Notes: generated from the letters alone by a model not told the origin. 37,577 bases of DNA from Gallionellaceae bacterium (GCA_028713345.1 JAQTOM010000001.1:1-37577), one strand, 5' to 3'. Positions 18,070 through 30,173 are shown, counted from the stretch's first letter. Translations and numbers: made by a program.

Positions 18070-19506
18070 TTATTTCTTGTGGTCGCCGACCCGCACAATT
18101 TTCAGCGTATTGGTATGGCCACTCGTGCCGATGTCCTCGCCTATGGTCATTACCATCAAGTCGCCGTCCGCCACCAGGCCCAGGCGCACCAATTCATCCT
18201 CTGCGCCACGCAATGCGATTGTGGGATCTTTGGAGCTTGGTTTGAATGCAATCGGATGCACTCCGCTGAACAGGGTAACTTTTGTCAGGGTCGCCCTGAC
18301 CGGAGTCAGCGCAAAAATGGGTACGCCGGCACTCATGCGCGACATCCACAGCGCAGTGCTGCCGGACTGGGTCAGCGCCACGATGGCTTTCACCTTGAAG
18401 TGCGAAGCCGCATACAGTGCAGACATGGCGATGGACTGGTCAATCCGGGTGAATTTGCTGTGCGTCAGGCGGTGCTCCCCCGTGCTCTCTTCCGCCTCTT
18501 TTTCCGCGCTCAGGCAGATGCGCGCCATGGACTGGACAGTTTCGACCGGATAATCGCCGACGGCAGTTTCCGCCGACAGCATCACTGCATCCGTCCCATC
18601 CAGCACGGCGTTCGCCACATCCGATACTTCCGCGCGGGTGGGAATCGGGTTGTTGATCATGGATTCCATCATCTGCGTGGCGGTAACTACCAGCTTGTTG
18701 CGTGCGCGCGCCATCTTGATCATGCGTTTTTGCAGACCAGGTACTGCGGCATCGCCCACTTCCACCGACAGATCGCCGCGTGCCACCATGATGGCGTCCG
18801 CTGCGTCGATGATCTCCGCCAATGCCGGAATGGCTTCGGCACGCTCGATCTTGGCCATCAGCAGGCTTTTGCCGCCTGCTGCATGCATCAATTCACGCGC
18901 CAGTTTCATGTCGGCAGCGGAACGAGGAAAGGACACCGCCAGATAGTCAGCCTTGATCAGCGCCGTTGTCTTGATGTCTTCCTTGTCCTTGTCGGTCAGC
19001 GCCGGGGCGGTCAAGCCGCCACCCTTGCGGTTGATGCCCTTGTTGTTGGACAACACGCCACCGCGCACTACCTTGCAGATTATTTCGGGGCCTTTAACTT
19101 CGGTTACATTAAACTCCAGCATGCCATCATTCAGCAGCAGCACGGAATCTTCGCTGACATCATTCGGCAATTCCTTGTAGTCGAGGCCGACGCGCTCCCG
19201 GTTGCCTAATTTGTCCCATGCCGCATCAAGAATGAAGGTGTCGCCTTCTTTCAGTTCGATCTGGTCATTTTCAAACTTGCCTACGCGGATCTTGGGGCCT
19301 TGCAGGTCGGCCAGAATACCCACGGTACGACCGCAACGCCCCGCCGCAGCGCGCACCTTTTCGACGCGCGACATGTGGTCTTGTACCGTGCCGTGCGAGA
19401 AGTTCATGCGCACCAGGTCCACTCCGGCACGGATCATCTCTTCCAGCACTTTCGGATCGCTGGAGGCGGGTCCCAGGGTTGCGACTATTTTTGTTCTGCG
19501 CAGCAT
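18070..19506 (-). CDS. pyk: Pyruvate kinase
   Basis: MLRRTKIVATLGPASSDPKVLEEMIRAGVDLVRMNFSHG; MVARGDLSVEVG; TATQMMESMINNPIPTRAEVSDVANAVLDGTDAVMLSAETA. ATG 19506 preferred over 19539, which overlaps the pgk 3' end. Confidence 0.96.
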   Translation of the reverse strand: MLRRTKIVATLGPASSDPKVLEEMIRAGVDLVRMNFSHGTVQDHMSRVEKVRAAAGRCGRTVGILADLQGPKIRVGKFENDQIELKEGDTFILDAAWDKLGNRERVGLDYKELPNDVSEDSVLLLNDGMLEFNVTEVKGPEIICKVVRGGVLSNNKGINRKGGGLTAPALTDKDKEDIKTTALIKADYLAVSFPRSAADMKLARELMHAAGGKSLLMAKIERAEAIPALAEIIDAADAIMVARGDLSVEVGDAAVPGLQKRMIKMARARNKLVVTATQMMESMINNPIPTRAEVSDVANAVLDGTDAVMLSAETAVGDYPVETVQSMARICLSAEKEAEESTGEHRLTHSKFTRIDQSIAMSALYAASHFKVKAIVALTQSGSTALWMSRMSAGVPIFALTPVRATLTKVTLFSGVHPIAFKPSSKDPTIALRGAEDELVRLGLVADGDLMVMTIGEDIGTSGHTNTLKIVRVGDHKK

Positions 19507-19522
19507 GTATTTCCCGTGGGGA

Positions 19523-20707
19523 TTACTTTTTTGCGGCACGCTGTTCCAGGATTTCTACCGCCGGCAATTTCTTGCCTTCGAGAAACTCAAGGAAAGCACC
19601 GCCTGCGGTGGAGATGTAGGATACCTTGTCGTAAATGTTGTATTTCTGAATGGCGGCAATGGTGTCGCCGCCACCTGCCAGGGTAAAGGCTTTGGTGTTG
19701 GCAATCGCTTCAGCGATCTTTCTGGTTCCTGCGCCGAACTGGTCGAACTCGAACACCCCGACCGGGCCGTTCCATACCACGGTGCCAGCCTGCATGATGA
19801 TGTCTGCCAACTCCTGCGCAGACCTGGGGCCGATGTCGAATATCATGTCATCGTCAGCCACGGCATCCGCACTTTTCTGTACGGCAGGCTCGTTGGCATC
19901 GAATTTTTTACCGACGACCACATCCACTGCAACAGGAATCGTTGCGCCGCGGGCGGTCATCTTCTTCATCAGCGCCTGTGCCATCGGAACCAGTTCGTCT
20001 TCACACAGAGACTTGCCGACATTCTTGCCGGCGGCCTTGAGGAAGGTGTTGGCGATGCCGCCGCCGACCACCAGTTGCTCGCATTTTTCCGCCAGCGATT
20101 CCAGCACAGTTAATTTTGTGGAAACCTTGCTGCCGCCGACGATGGCCACCATCGGGCGCGCCGGGTTGAGCAGCGCCTTGCCCAAGGCATCCAGTTCTTC
20201 CGTCAGCAACATACCCGCGCAGGCAGCAGGCGCAAATTTGGCAACGCCATGGGTCGAGGCCTCGGCGCGATGCGCCGTGCCAAATGCGTCCATCACGAAC
20301 ACATCGCACAGCGCGGCATATTTCCTCGCGGTTTCATCCAGGTTCTTCTTTTCGCCCTTGTTGAAGCGGCAATTTTCCAGCAACACCAGCTCGCCTTCCG
20401 CAACATCGAAGCCGCCGTTCACCCAGTCTTTAATCAGGCGCACCGGCTTGCCCAAACGTGCCGCGATATTGTCAGCCACCGGCTTGAGCGAATTCTCTTC
20501 GGAATAAATGCCTTCCTCGGGGCGGCCCAGGTGGGAGGTGACCATTACGCGCGCACCGGCTTTCAGGGCGGAACTGATCGTCGCCATCGAGGCGGTAATA
20601 CGGGCATCGGAAGTGACCTTGCCGTCCTTGACGGGCACGTTGAGATCGGAGCGAATCAGGATGCGCTTGCCCTTGATGTCCAGATCGGTCATTTTGATAA
20701 TGTGCAT
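19523..20707 (-). CDS. pgk: Phosphoglycerate kinase
   Basis: [79 protein letters not shown]. Confidence 0.97.
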   Translation of the reverse strand: MHIIKMTDLDIKGKRILIRSDLNVPVKDGKVTSDARITASMATISSALKAGARVMVTSHLGRPEEGIYSEENSLKPVADNIAARLGKPVRLIKDWVNGGFDVAEGELVLLENCRFNKGEKKNLDETARKYAALCDVFVMDAFGTAHRAEASTHGVAKFAPAACAGMLLTEELDALGKALLNPARPMVAIVGGSKVSTKLTVLESLAEKCEQLVVGGGIANTFLKAAGKNVGKSLCEDELVPMAQALMKKMTARGATIPVAVDVVVGKKFDANEPAVQKSADAVADDDMIFDIGPRSAQELADIIMQAGTVVWNGPVGVFEFDQFGAGTRKIAEAIANTKAFTLAGGGDTIAAIQKYNIYDKVSYISTAGGAFLEFLEGKKLPAVEILEQRAAKK

Positions 20708-20742
20708 GATTTTTCCTTCGATACAGGCTGCAAAAACAATAA

Positions 20743-20763
20743 GGGCCGGCAGAGTGCCGGCCC
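20743..20763 (-). terminator. GC-rich hairpin with T-rich tail between gap and pgk; possible partial intra-operon terminator or processing hairpin
   Basis: gggccggc-agagt-gccggccc perfect 8-bp stem; on the minus strand it is followed by TTATTGTTTTT. Confidence 0.65.
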
Positions 20764-20776
20764 CTGACTGGAGGGG

Positions 20777-21802
<1,026 letters not shown>

Positions 21803-21943
21803 CTACAGCACAGTAAGTCGGACTACGCCCTAACCAAAAGATCGTGTCCCTTAAGAACTACCTGAGTGAATTCACCATAAGCCGCGCTGCCAACAAAATC
21901 AAGGTGATTCCACGAAGCGTGCTGCGGGCATCGTGGCTGGAGT

Positions 21944-23965
21944 TTATGCGCCAATCACTTTTTTTGTTACGGCAACCACATTGCTTGCGGTAATGCCGAA
22001 GTGCTTGAACAACTCTCCGGCCGGGGCGGATTCGCCAAAGCAATCCATGCCAATCACCGCCCCCTCCAGTCCGACGTACTTGTACCAGAAGCCGGTTACG
22101 CCCGCCTCGACTGCGATACGTTTCACACCCCTGGGCAATACGCTATCCTTGTAGGCTTGATCCTGGCGGTCAAACACGTTGGTGCTCGGCATGGATACCA
22201 CGCGCACCCGGATGCCTTCCTGCGCCAGCGTTTTTTGCGCCTCCATTGCCAGCGCCACTTCGGAACCGGTGGCGATGATGATCGCCTGCGGCTTGCCATT
22301 TGCGGCATCAGACAACACATAGCCACCCTTGCGGATGCTGTCTATTTGTGCCGTATCGCGTTTCTGGAACGCCAGATTCTGGCGGCTGAAAACCAGTGAA
22401 GAAGGGCCGGTCTTGCGCTCCACCGCACATATCCAGGATGCGGCCGATTCCACGGTATCGCACGGGCGCCATACATCCATGTTGGGGATGTAGCGCAGCG
22501 TGGTGGTTTGCTCGACCGGCTGGTGCGTCGGGCCGTCCTCGCCCAACCCGATCGAATCGTGGGTGAACACATAAATCACGCGCTGCTTCATCAACGCCGA
22601 CATGCGCAGCGCATTGCGCGCATATTCCGAGAACATCAGGAAGGTGCCGCCGAACGGCAGCAAGCCGCCGTGCAACGCCATGCCATTCATGATGTGTGCC
22701 ATGCCGAATTCGCGCACGCCGTAGCTGATGTAATTGCCGGGCTTCTTGCCGTGTACGTGATGCGCACCCGTCCAGTTGGTCAGGTTGGAACCGGTCAGGT
22801 CGGCGGAGCCGCCGAGGAATTCCGGCAATGCCGGAACCAGCGCGTTGATGGCGTTTTGCGAGGCCTTGCGTGTGGCGATGGTCTCGGCTTTTTCGTTGAT
22901 CTGCGCGATCACGCCGGCTGCATGCTGCGCCCAGTTGGCGGGCAAATCACCCTTCATGCGGCGCTCGAACTCGGCTGCCTCCTGCGGGAAGGTCTTGCGA
23001 TATTCGGCAAACTTGTTGTTCCACAGCTTCTCCAGGCCAGCGCCCTTGGTGCGCGCATCCCATGCCTCGTACACGTGTGCCGGGATTTCGAACGGCGGAT
23101 AATTCCAGCCGATATGCGCGCGCGTCGCCGCCACTTCCGCATCGCCCAGCGCCGCGCCATGCACGTCATGCGTCCCCGCCTTGCTGGGCGAACCAGCGCC
23201 GATGATGGTTTTGCAGCAAATCAGCGTGGGTTTGTCGGTTACCGCCTTGGCGGCATTGATTGCGGCGTTGATCGCCGCAGAGTCGTGCCCTTGCACATCG
23301 GCGATGACGTGCCAGCCGTAAGCCTCGAAACGCTTGGGGGTATTGTCGGTAAACCAGCCGCCGACATGACCGTCGATGGAGATGTCGTTGTCGTCCCAGA
23401 ACGCGATCAGCTTGCCCAGGCCCCAGGTGCCGGCCAGCGCGCAGGCCTCGTGTGAAATGCCTTCCATCATGCAGCCGTCACCCATGAACACATAGGTGTG
23501 ATGGTTGACGATTTCGTGGCCGGGTCGGTTGAATTCATGCGCCAGCAATTTTTCCGCCATCGCCATGCCCACGGCATTGGTGATGCCCTGCCCAAGCGGG
23601 CCGGTCGTGGTCTCCACGCCGGGGGTGTAGCCGTATTCCGGGTGCCCCGGCGTCCTGGAATGCATCTGGCGGAAGCGCTTCAGCTCGTCCATCGGCAGGT
23701 CGTAACCGGACAGGTGCAGCAGCGCATAAACCAGCATCGAGCCGTGGCCGTTGGATTGCACGAAACGGTCGCGGTCGGCCCACTTCGGGTTGGCCGGATT
23801 GTGGCGCAAATGGTGGTTCCACAACACCTCGGCAATTTCCGCCATGCCCATCGGCGCGCCGGGATGCCCGGAATTGGCCTTCTGCACCGCATCCATCGCC
23901 AGGGCGCGAATCGCACCGGTTATATCATTGAATTTTGGGGGGGTTACATTACGGGCCGCAGACAT
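21944..23965 (-). CDS. tkt: Transketolase
   Basis: [84 protein letters not shown]. Confidence 0.97.
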   Translation of the reverse strand: MSAARNVTPPKFNDITGAIRALAMDAVQKANSGHPGAPMGMAEIAEVLWNHHLRHNPANPKWADRDRFVQSNGHGSMLVYALLHLSGYDLPMDELKRFRQMHSRTPGHPEYGYTPGVETTTGPLGQGITNAVGMAMAEKLLAHEFNRPGHEIVNHHTYVFMGDGCMMEGISHEACALAGTWGLGKLIAFWDDNDISIDGHVGGWFTDNTPKRFEAYGWHVIADVQGHDSAAINAAINAAKAVTDKPTLICCKTIIGAGSPSKAGTHDVHGAALGDAEVAATRAHIGWNYPPFEIPAHVYEAWDARTKGAGLEKLWNNKFAEYRKTFPQEAAEFERRMKGDLPANWAQHAAGVIAQINEKAETIATRKASQNAINALVPALPEFLGGSADLTGSNLTNWTGAHHVHGKKPGNYISYGVREFGMAHIMNGMALHGGLLPFGGTFLMFSEYARNALRMSALMKQRVIYVFTHDSIGLGEDGPTHQPVEQTTTLRYIPNMDVWRPCDTVESAASWICAVERKTGPSSLVFSRQNLAFQKRDTAQIDSIRKGGYVLSDAANGKPQAIIIATGSEVALAMEAQKTLAQEGIRVRVVSMPSTNVFDRQDQAYKDSVLPRGVKRIAVEAGVTGFWYKYVGLEGAVIGMDCFGESAPAGELFKHFGITASNVVAVTKKVIGA

Positions 23966-24087
23966 CTCAATAGCCTCCTGAACATCCCTGAATGGGTTGA
24001 ATTGTTATAGCTGCAAAGAGCCGCAATTATGCCGTACTGCCCTGTTTAGGGCAACAACAGTAAAGTGCGCATAGAGAATCCGGCTGG

Positions 24088-24726
24088 TTATTGCTGATTG
24101 TCATCCGGCGCTTTTTTGGCGAATTTGATGCCCAACTGCTTCAGCTTGCGGTACAAGTGGGTGCGTTCCAGGCCAACTTTTTGCGCCACACGCGCCATGT
24201 TGCCGTTTTCCTTGCGCATATGGTAGTTGAAATAAAGACTGTCAAAATGGTCGCGCGCCTCGCGCAAGGGCAGGTCAAGCGGCAAGGGGAAATGCGGCAC
24301 GGTTTCCGTTGGGGCTTGACCGCGCATGGCATCCGCCTGCTGCTGGAGGCACGGCATGCCCTGCCGGATCGCCTTGGCGACCGTATCGAGCAATTTCTGC
24401 AACGCGACGGGTTTTTCAAGAAAATCCACCGCACCGATGCGTGTCGCCTCAACCGCTGTTTCTATGGTGCCGTGGCCGGACATCATGATTACCGGCATGG
24501 TCAACAAATCCTGCGCCACCCACTCCTTGAGCAGGGTGATGCCATCGGTATCCGGCATCCAGATATCCAGCAGCACCAGGTCAGGTGTCTGCTGGTTGCG
24601 GAAGTCGCGCGCCTGCACGGCATTTTCCGCCAGGTACACGTGGTAGCCTTCATCAAACAGGATTTCAGAAAGCAACTCGCGTATCCCGATTTCATCATCC
24701 ACCACCAGAATTTCTTTAGCTGCCAT
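24088..24726 (-). CDS. NtrX-like response regulator: REC + Fis-type HTH, no AAA+ domain
   Basis: ILVVDDEIGIRELLSEILFDEGYHV...VLLDIWMPDTDGITLL...MPVIMMSGHGTIETAVEATRIGAVDFLEKP, then a short linker and LPLREARDHFDSLYFNYHMRKENGNMARVAQKVGLERTHLYRKLKQLGI; 212 aa in total. Confidence 0.92.
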   Translation of the reverse strand: MAAKEILVVDDEIGIRELLSEILFDEGYHVYLAENAVQARDFRNQQTPDLVLLDIWMPDTDGITLLKEWVAQDLLTMPVIMMSGHGTIETAVEATRIGAVDFLEKPVALQKLLDTVAKAIRQGMPCLQQQADAMRGQAPTETVPHFPLPLDLPLREARDHFDSLYFNYHMRKENGNMARVAQKVGLERTHLYRKLKQLGIKFAKKAPDDNQQ

Positions 24727-26850
24727 TTATGTGACCTCGTTTAATGGGGGCAAGAGGATGCTCACCCGTGTGCCGCCCGAAGCAATATTTTCGATGGCAA
24801 TGCTGCCTCCATGTTCTTCCACAATTTTTTTAACGATCGCCAAACCCAGGCCGGTGCCCTTGGTTTTTGTTGTCATATACGGTTCAAAGGCACGCGCCAA
24901 GAGGTGTTCAGGAAAACCGTTGCCATTATCCTGCACATATAACTTCAGTGTGTCGCCTTCATCCGCCGTGCTCAGGATAATTTCTGGCCGGGTTGCGTCT
25001 TGCAATGCATCCTGCGCATTCTGCAGCAGGTTGTGGATTACCTGGCGCAGGCGTGTTGCATCACCCTTTATCCAGGCCTGGGTTGCGTCCATGCGCAGGG
25101 TAATCGGGATGTTATTTGCCTCATACAAGCCAAGCACTTCGCGCAACAGCTGGTGCATGTCCAGCGGCACCAGCTTGGGTGCGGGTGCGCGCGCGTAATC
25201 GGCAAATTCCATCACCATGTTTTTCATTGCGGCCACCTGGCTCACAATAGTTTGTGTAGCACGCTGCAATAGCTGTGCATCATTTTCATCCAATTTTGAG
25301 TTCAGCTTGTGCTGCAAGCGTTCTGCAGAAAGTTGTATGGGGGTGAGCGGATTCTTGATTTCGTGTGCCAAACGGCGCGCCACTTCGCCCCATGCTGCCT
25401 GGCGTTCCGCTTGCAGCAAATAGGTAATATCGTCAAACACCACCACATAACCATTTTCTGCCGCCGTGGATAATCGTGTGCCGCGCAGCAGCAGCATCTG
25501 GTTGCCATTTTTGCTGAGCCGCTCGATCTGGCGCTGCCATTCACCGCTCGAAGCGCCATCGAACGCCTGCATGACTGTCGTAAAAAAAGGCCGCAACAGG
25601 GGGTGCTGGGCAGCAATTTCCGGCAATGGCATACCCTGCATTTCCAGCAGTGAAGCACCGAGAATCTGTATTGCGCTGCTGTTGACGGAGCGCAACCTGA
25701 ATTGCTCGTCCACCACCAGCACACCCGAGGACAGGTGCGCCAGCACGCTTTCCAGGTAAGCCTTGGCATTTTCCACCTGGAGTTGTTGCTGTTCGCTCGT
25801 GGTTTTCGCATCGGCCAGTTGCGATGTCATCTGGTTGAACAAACCGGTTAACGCACCCAGTTCGTCGCTGCTCTTGACCGGGTGCTGATACGAAAAATCG
25901 CCCTGTGCCACCGCGCGCGTGCCCTCGGCCAGTGCGGCGAGCGGTGCGCTCAGCCAGTCGCTGATGAAAAAGGCGGACGATACTGCGCTCAGCAATACGA
26001 TCAGCAGCGACAGCGTGAGCGTTATGCCGTATAACCGCTTCAATCCGAGACGGGACAGCGACAATTGCTGGTAATCGCGATAAACCGATTGCACCATTTC
26101 CGCGTCGTCGGAAAGCTGTTTCGGTATCGGCTGTATGAATTGCAGGATGCGCACTTCTTGCGGCAAGCGTACCGACTTGACCGGTACCAGCACACGCAAA
26201 ACCAGGCTATTGTCGGGAAGAGTGTCGACGATGCTGTATAAACCCTTGTTGCGCGCCTCACGCAGCATTATGGCGTCCGGCATATTGGGAGATGGCTTGC
26301 GACTACTGCTGGCAAATGCCAGCAGCTTGCCATTGCCGGTAAACAGCGCTGCTTCCTGTGTTGTGCCCTCATCTATCAAACGGGTCAACGTGTGCGCATG
26401 TTTTTCCGGCACTTGCTCCGCCAGCAGCAGGGAAATGAACAGCCCTTTTTTCCCTAATTCCTTGAGACCGTTCTCCAGCGAACTGCGGCCCAGGTTCAAG
26501 CCACCCTCCAGAGCCTTTTCCACCCTGACATCGAACCACGATTCGATGCTCTTGCCGAGAAACTGTACCGACACGGCATACACCAGCAGGCCTGGCAGTA
26601 CCGCAATCAAGGTAAAGAATAACGCCAGGCGCAGGGTGAGTTTCGCGCCGAATATCTGCGCCTTGATCTTGGCGCGCAATTGCCAGAGTTGATAGCCCAC
26701 CAGCAGTGCCAGACATAACGCCAGCGCCCCGGCCAGCGTCAGCAAGCCATAGTAATTGCGCGAAAACAAATCGGTGTTGGCGCTGGCGCTCGACAACAGG
26801 TAAAGCAGCAGACTGCCGATCAGTGCGCTGAAGAATATCAGGTACTTCAC
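24727..26850 (-). CDS. ntrY: NtrY-like membrane sensor histidine kinase (multi-TM, HAMP, PAS, HisKA, HATPase_c)
   Basis: N-terminal TM segments, HAMP (APLAALAEGTRAVAQGDFSYQHPVKSSDELGALTGLFNQM), HisKA GEVARRLAHEIKNPLTPIQLSAERLQHK, GLGLAIVKKIVEEHGGSIAIEN. Confidence 0.93.
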   Translation of the reverse strand: MKYLIFFSALIGSLLLYLLSSASANTDLFSRNYYGLLTLAGALALCLALLVGYQLWQLRAKIKAQIFGAKLTLRLALFFTLIAVLPGLLVYAVSVQFLGKSIESWFDVRVEKALEGGLNLGRSSLENGLKELGKKGLFISLLLAEQVPEKHAHTLTRLIDEGTTQEAALFTGNGKLLAFASSSRKPSPNMPDAIMLREARNKGLYSIVDTLPDNSLVLRVLVPVKSVRLPQEVRILQFIQPIPKQLSDDAEMVQSVYRDYQQLSLSRLGLKRLYGITLTLSLLIVLLSAVSSAFFISDWLSAPLAALAEGTRAVAQGDFSYQHPVKSSDELGALTGLFNQMTSQLADAKTTSEQQQLQVENAKAYLESVLAHLSSGVLVVDEQFRLRSVNSSAIQILGASLLEMQGMPLPEIAAQHPLLRPFFTTVMQAFDGASSGEWQRQIERLSKNGNQMLLLRGTRLSTAAENGYVVVFDDITYLLQAERQAAWGEVARRLAHEIKNPLTPIQLSAERLQHKLNSKLDENDAQLLQRATQTIVSQVAAMKNMVMEFADYARAPAPKLVPLDMHQLLREVLGLYEANNIPITLRMDATQAWIKGDATRLRQVIHNLLQNAQDALQDATRPEIILSTADEGDTLKLYVQDNGNGFPEHLLARAFEPYMTTKTKGTGLGLAIVKKIVEEHGGSIAIENIASGGTRVSILLPPLNEVT

Positions 26851-26856
26851 GGCCGC

Positions 26857-27435
26857 CTACTCATTTGGATTATGTGTGTCGGCATCAGGGCGCACTATCC
26901 AGCGATACCAGTCGGAATCAAGGCTCCAATCTTTTCCGGTCAGCGCATTAACCTGCAGTGGCTTGGGTAATTGTGTAAGGTCCAAATGCAGGCGTACTGC
27001 CGCGATATGGCTTACCTCCTTCTTTTTGAGCAACTCCGTTTGTATGGGTAAGGCGGACTGGTGCCGGATAATATTTAATGCGTCATCCAGGCTGGTGAAA
27101 TTCTGGAACAGTGAGCCATGCTTGATGCGGTACTGGCGCGTCAAGCTGTTGTAAGACAGCTTGATAGTCTGTTCGCTTTGCGCAACCGTCTCGTCCATCC
27201 AATACCAGCGCGGGCGGGTCAGGGTAAACTCGCTGATGAAATACAGCGGCACTCCCTGCGTCAGCGCCTGCTCGACAACGAAATTGAAACTGATATCGAA
27301 GTCGGCGGAAAGCTGATAGCTGCCATCGGAGAAATGTGCCTCGGTTTTGCGCACAGCAATGCCTTCTGCACAGGCGGCTGTCAGAAAATAGAAAGCGGAA
27401 AACAGAAGGCAGAAGAAACCAAGGACTCTACGCAT
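26857..27435 (-). CDS. DUF4390 domain-containing exported protein
   Basis: Signal-like N-terminus MRRVLGFFCLLFSAFYFLTAACA; body GSYQLSADFDISFNFVVEQALTQGVPLYFISEFTLTRPRWYWMDE...SYNSLTRQYRIKHGSLFQNFTSLDDALNIIRHQ. Conserved position between rsmB and ntrY. Start among 27435/27453/27498 uncertain. Confidence 0.85.
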   Translation of the reverse strand: MRRVLGFFCLLFSAFYFLTAACAEGIAVRKTEAHFSDGSYQLSADFDISFNFVVEQALTQGVPLYFISEFTLTRPRWYWMDETVAQSEQTIKLSYNSLTRQYRIKHGSLFQNFTSLDDALNIIRHQSALPIQTELLKKKEVSHIAAVRLHLDLTQLPKPLQVNALTGKDWSLDSDWYRWIVRPDADTHNPNE

Positions 27436-28720
27436 GTTTGTGCAATAACGCATAAAAGAAACCGTCGTGCCGGGCATCGGGTAATAGCTGGCCTTCATTT
27501 GAATCAGGCGTGGCGCTTATTGCGGCCTGATGTCGTCCTCTGTCTTGCCGCGCGTCATCATGCCGTTGCAAAAATTCACCGATGACTTGCTGGTTCTCCC
27601 GCGCAAAAACGGAGCAAGTTACATAAAGCAATTTACCATCTCTTGCCAGTAACTGCCACAGCGCGCAAAGAATATGCAGTTGCTGCCGCGCAAACTCCTC
27701 TATATCCGACGGGCGGCGCAGCCATTTTATATCGGGATGGCGGCGCACCACGCCGGAGGCGGAACAGGGTACATCGGCGAGGATACGCTGGAATGGCTGT
27801 CCGTCCCACCATTTATCGGGTTGTGCCGCATCGCCGTGCTGCAACCGGGCGCGCAAGTGCAGACGCTGCATGTTTTCGCGCACCCGCCCCAGGCGTTGCT
27901 CGTCATTGTCCAGCGCCAGCAGGTCGAGTTGTGCCAGTTCCAGCAGGTGCGCGCTCTTGCCGCCAGGAGCGGCGCATGCATCCAGCACGCGCATGCCGTC
28001 ATGCACATCGAGCAGATGCGCCGCGTACTGTGCGCCCGCATCCTGCACTGAAACCAGTCCGTCGAAAAATCCCGGCAATTTATCTACCGGCACGGGTCGC
28101 TCCAGCAGCACGGCGCCCGGCTCGATGAGGCTGGATTGAATGTCATGTTGCAGCAATAGCGCCATATAATCGGCTGGCGTGGTGCGCCAGCGATTTACGC
28201 GCAACGTCATGGGCGGATGCCGGTTGCCCGCCAGCAAGATGGCTTCCGCCTGTTCCCCATACTGTGCCTTGACCGCATCTATCCACCATTGCGGGTAGGA
28301 ATAGCGTCCCTCTTCGCTGCTGGAGGCAATTTTCAACAATGCATCCCGGTTACGCAGAAAATTGCGCAGCACCGCATTGACCAGCCCGCTCGCCGCCGCA
28401 TTACGCTTGCGCACCGCGCGCACCGCATGGTCTACCACCGCATGCGCAGCCGCTTTGCTGTATTGCAACTGGTACAGGGCCACCAGCAGCAGGCAGCGCA
28501 ACTGTTCATCCTGCACCGGTTTATGCAGCAACTGATTCAGCACGCGCAGCAACTGGCCGTAGAAACGCAACGTGCCGTAGCTCAAATCCTGCAACGCACC
28601 ACGTTGCTGCGGTGCCAGTTCAGGTATGGTTTGCAGGAATGCGCTCAACACCTGGTTCAGGTTGCGTCCGCCCAATACCTGGCAGACAACCTGGCTGGCG
28701 CCCTGTTGTGCGATGTCCAT
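27428..28720 (-). CDS. rsmB: 16S rRNA (cytosine(967)-C(5))-methyltransferase
   Basis: MDIAQQGASQVVCQVLGGRNLNQVL...; VLDACAAPGGKSAHLLEL; ADVPCSASGVVRRHPDIKWLR; YVTCSVFARENQQVI. Start set at 28720; the ORF extension to 29011 overlaps fmt. Confidence 0.94.
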   Translation of the reverse strand: MDIAQQGASQVVCQVLGGRNLNQVLSAFLQTIPELAPQQRGALQDLSYGTLRFYGQLLRVLNQLLHKPVQDEQLRCLLLVALYQLQYSKAAAHAVVDHAVRAVRKRNAAASGLVNAVLRNFLRNRDALLKIASSSEEGRYSYPQWWIDAVKAQYGEQAEAILLAGNRHPPMTLRVNRWRTTPADYMALLLQHDIQSSLIEPGAVLLERPVPVDKLPGFFDGLVSVQDAGAQYAAHLLDVHDGMRVLDACAAPGGKSAHLLELAQLDLLALDNDEQRLGRVRENMQRLHLRARLQHGDAAQPDKWWDGQPFQRILADVPCSASGVVRRHPDIKWLRRPSDIEEFARQQLHILCALWQLLARDGKLLYVTCSVFARENQQVIGEFLQRHDDARQDRGRHQAAISATPDSNEGQLLPDARHDGFFYALLHKHA

Positions 28721-28721
28721 A

Positions 28722-29657
28722 TCAATCCGGCATGGTGAAGCGGTCGCCGGGGTGTAGCGCGAACCCCTGCACAAACTGCGCCGCAGGCAATGCCTTGGCG
28801 TTCGGGCGCTGCAACACTTCCAGGCACAGTGCGCCCTGGCCGCATGCCACGATGATGCCGTTTTTTTCCATAGCCAGTATGGTTCCGGGTTTGCCGCCCA
28901 GATCATTGCGCACACTGGCCTGCCAGACTTTGATGGGGGTTGCGTTAAGCGTGGCGGTTGCGACAGGGAAGGGGTTGTAGGCGCGCACGGCAAGGGCGAT
29001 GTGCGCGGCATTCTCCGTCCAGTCGATTTGCGCCTCGGCTTTGCTCAGTTTGGCGGCATACGTCGCCAGTGCGGCATCTTGCAGTACAGGTGTCAATCGC
29101 CCCTGTTCCAACAAATTTAATGCCTCGACAATAGCCTCTGCGCCCAATGTCGCCAGCTTGTCATGCAGCGTTTGCGCAGTGTCGTGTGGTGTAATCGGAC
29201 AGGGTTTTTTCAGCAACATGTCGCCGGTATCCAGCCCCGCATCCATCTGCATGACGGTGATGCCGGTTCCGGTATCGCCTGCCAGAATGGCGCGCTGGAT
29301 CGGCGCCGCACCGCGCCAGCGCGGCAGCAGCGAGGCGTGAATATTCAGGCAACCGTGGCGTGGCAGTTGCAGCACCGCCTGCGGCAGGATCAGGCCGTAC
29401 GCTGCGACTACCATTGCGTCCGCCGCGAAATCGGCGAGTTCATTCTGGATATCGGCATCTTTCAGGGTGCGCGGTTGCAATACAGGCAGGCCGTGCTGCA
29501 AGGCCAGTTGCTTGACCGGGCCGGGTGTGAGTTGCATGCCGCGCCCGGCGGGCCGATCGGGCTGGGTCAATGCCGCAACCACGTTAAAACCAGCATCCAG
29601 CAATGCTTGCAGGGCAGCGGCGGCAAAATGCGGTGTGCCGGCAAAAATGATTTTCAC
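28722..29657 (-). CDS. fmt: Methionyl-tRNA formyltransferase
   Basis: MKIIFAGTPHFAAAALQALL; ALTQPDRPAGRGMQLTPGPVKQLA; LNIHASLLPRWRGAAPIQRAILAGDTGTGITVMQMDAGLDTGDML. Confidence 0.97.
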   Translation of the reverse strand: MKIIFAGTPHFAAAALQALLDAGFNVVAALTQPDRPAGRGMQLTPGPVKQLALQHGLPVLQPRTLKDADIQNELADFAADAMVVAAYGLILPQAVLQLPRHGCLNIHASLLPRWRGAAPIQRAILAGDTGTGITVMQMDAGLDTGDMLLKKPCPITPHDTAQTLHDKLATLGAEAIVEALNLLEQGRLTPVLQDAALATYAAKLSKAEAQIDWTENAAHIALAVRAYNPFPVATATLNATPIKVWQASVRNDLGGKPGTILAMEKNGIIVACGQGALCLEVLQRPNAKALPAAQFVQGFALHPGDRFTMPD

Positions 29658-29669
29658 AGAGAATATCCG

Positions 29670-30173
29670 TTACAGGGTTTCGCGGCGATGCTTCTTGATC
29701 TTGGCACGAAGGCGCGATTGCTTGAGCGGCGAAAGGTATTCGACGAACACCCTGCCTTTGAGATGATCCATCTCGTGTTGTATGCAGGTTGCCAGGAAAC
29801 CATCTGCCTCCAGCACGAATGGGTTGCCCTGCATATCCAGTGCATGCACGGTTACACGTTCGGCGCGCCGTATGGTTGCATACACGCCGGGAACTGACAA
29901 ACAACCCTCCTCATGATCGCTTTCGCCGCTGCTGGAAGTAATTTCCGGGTTGATGAGCGCTAATAGCTGGTCGTGGGTTTCGGATATGTCCACCACGATG
30001 ACCTGCTGGTGCACATCCACCTGGGTGGCGGCCAAGCCTACCCCAGGTGCGGCATACATGGTCTCCGCCATATCGTGGATAAGCTTGCGGATAGCGCTGT
30101 CTACCCCATGCACCGGTTTCGCGATAGTATGCAACCGCTCATCCGGGTATTGCAGTATTTTGAGAATTGCCAT
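29670..30173 (-). CDS. def: Peptide deformylase
   Basis: [58 protein letters not shown]. Confidence 0.97.
   Translation of the reverse strand: MAILKILQYPDERLHTIAKPVHGVDSAIRKLIHDMAETMYAAPGVGLAATQVDVHQQVIVVDISETHDQLLALINPEITSSSGESDHEEGCLSVPGVYATIRRAERVTVHALDMQGNPFVLEADGFLATCIQHEMDHLKGRVFVEYLSPLKQSRLRAKIKKHRRETL

Noticed and set aside
28721-29011. N-terminal extension of the 527-aa rsmB ORF
   Set aside because: Overlaps fmt; RsmB homology starts at MDIAQQGASQVV (28720).
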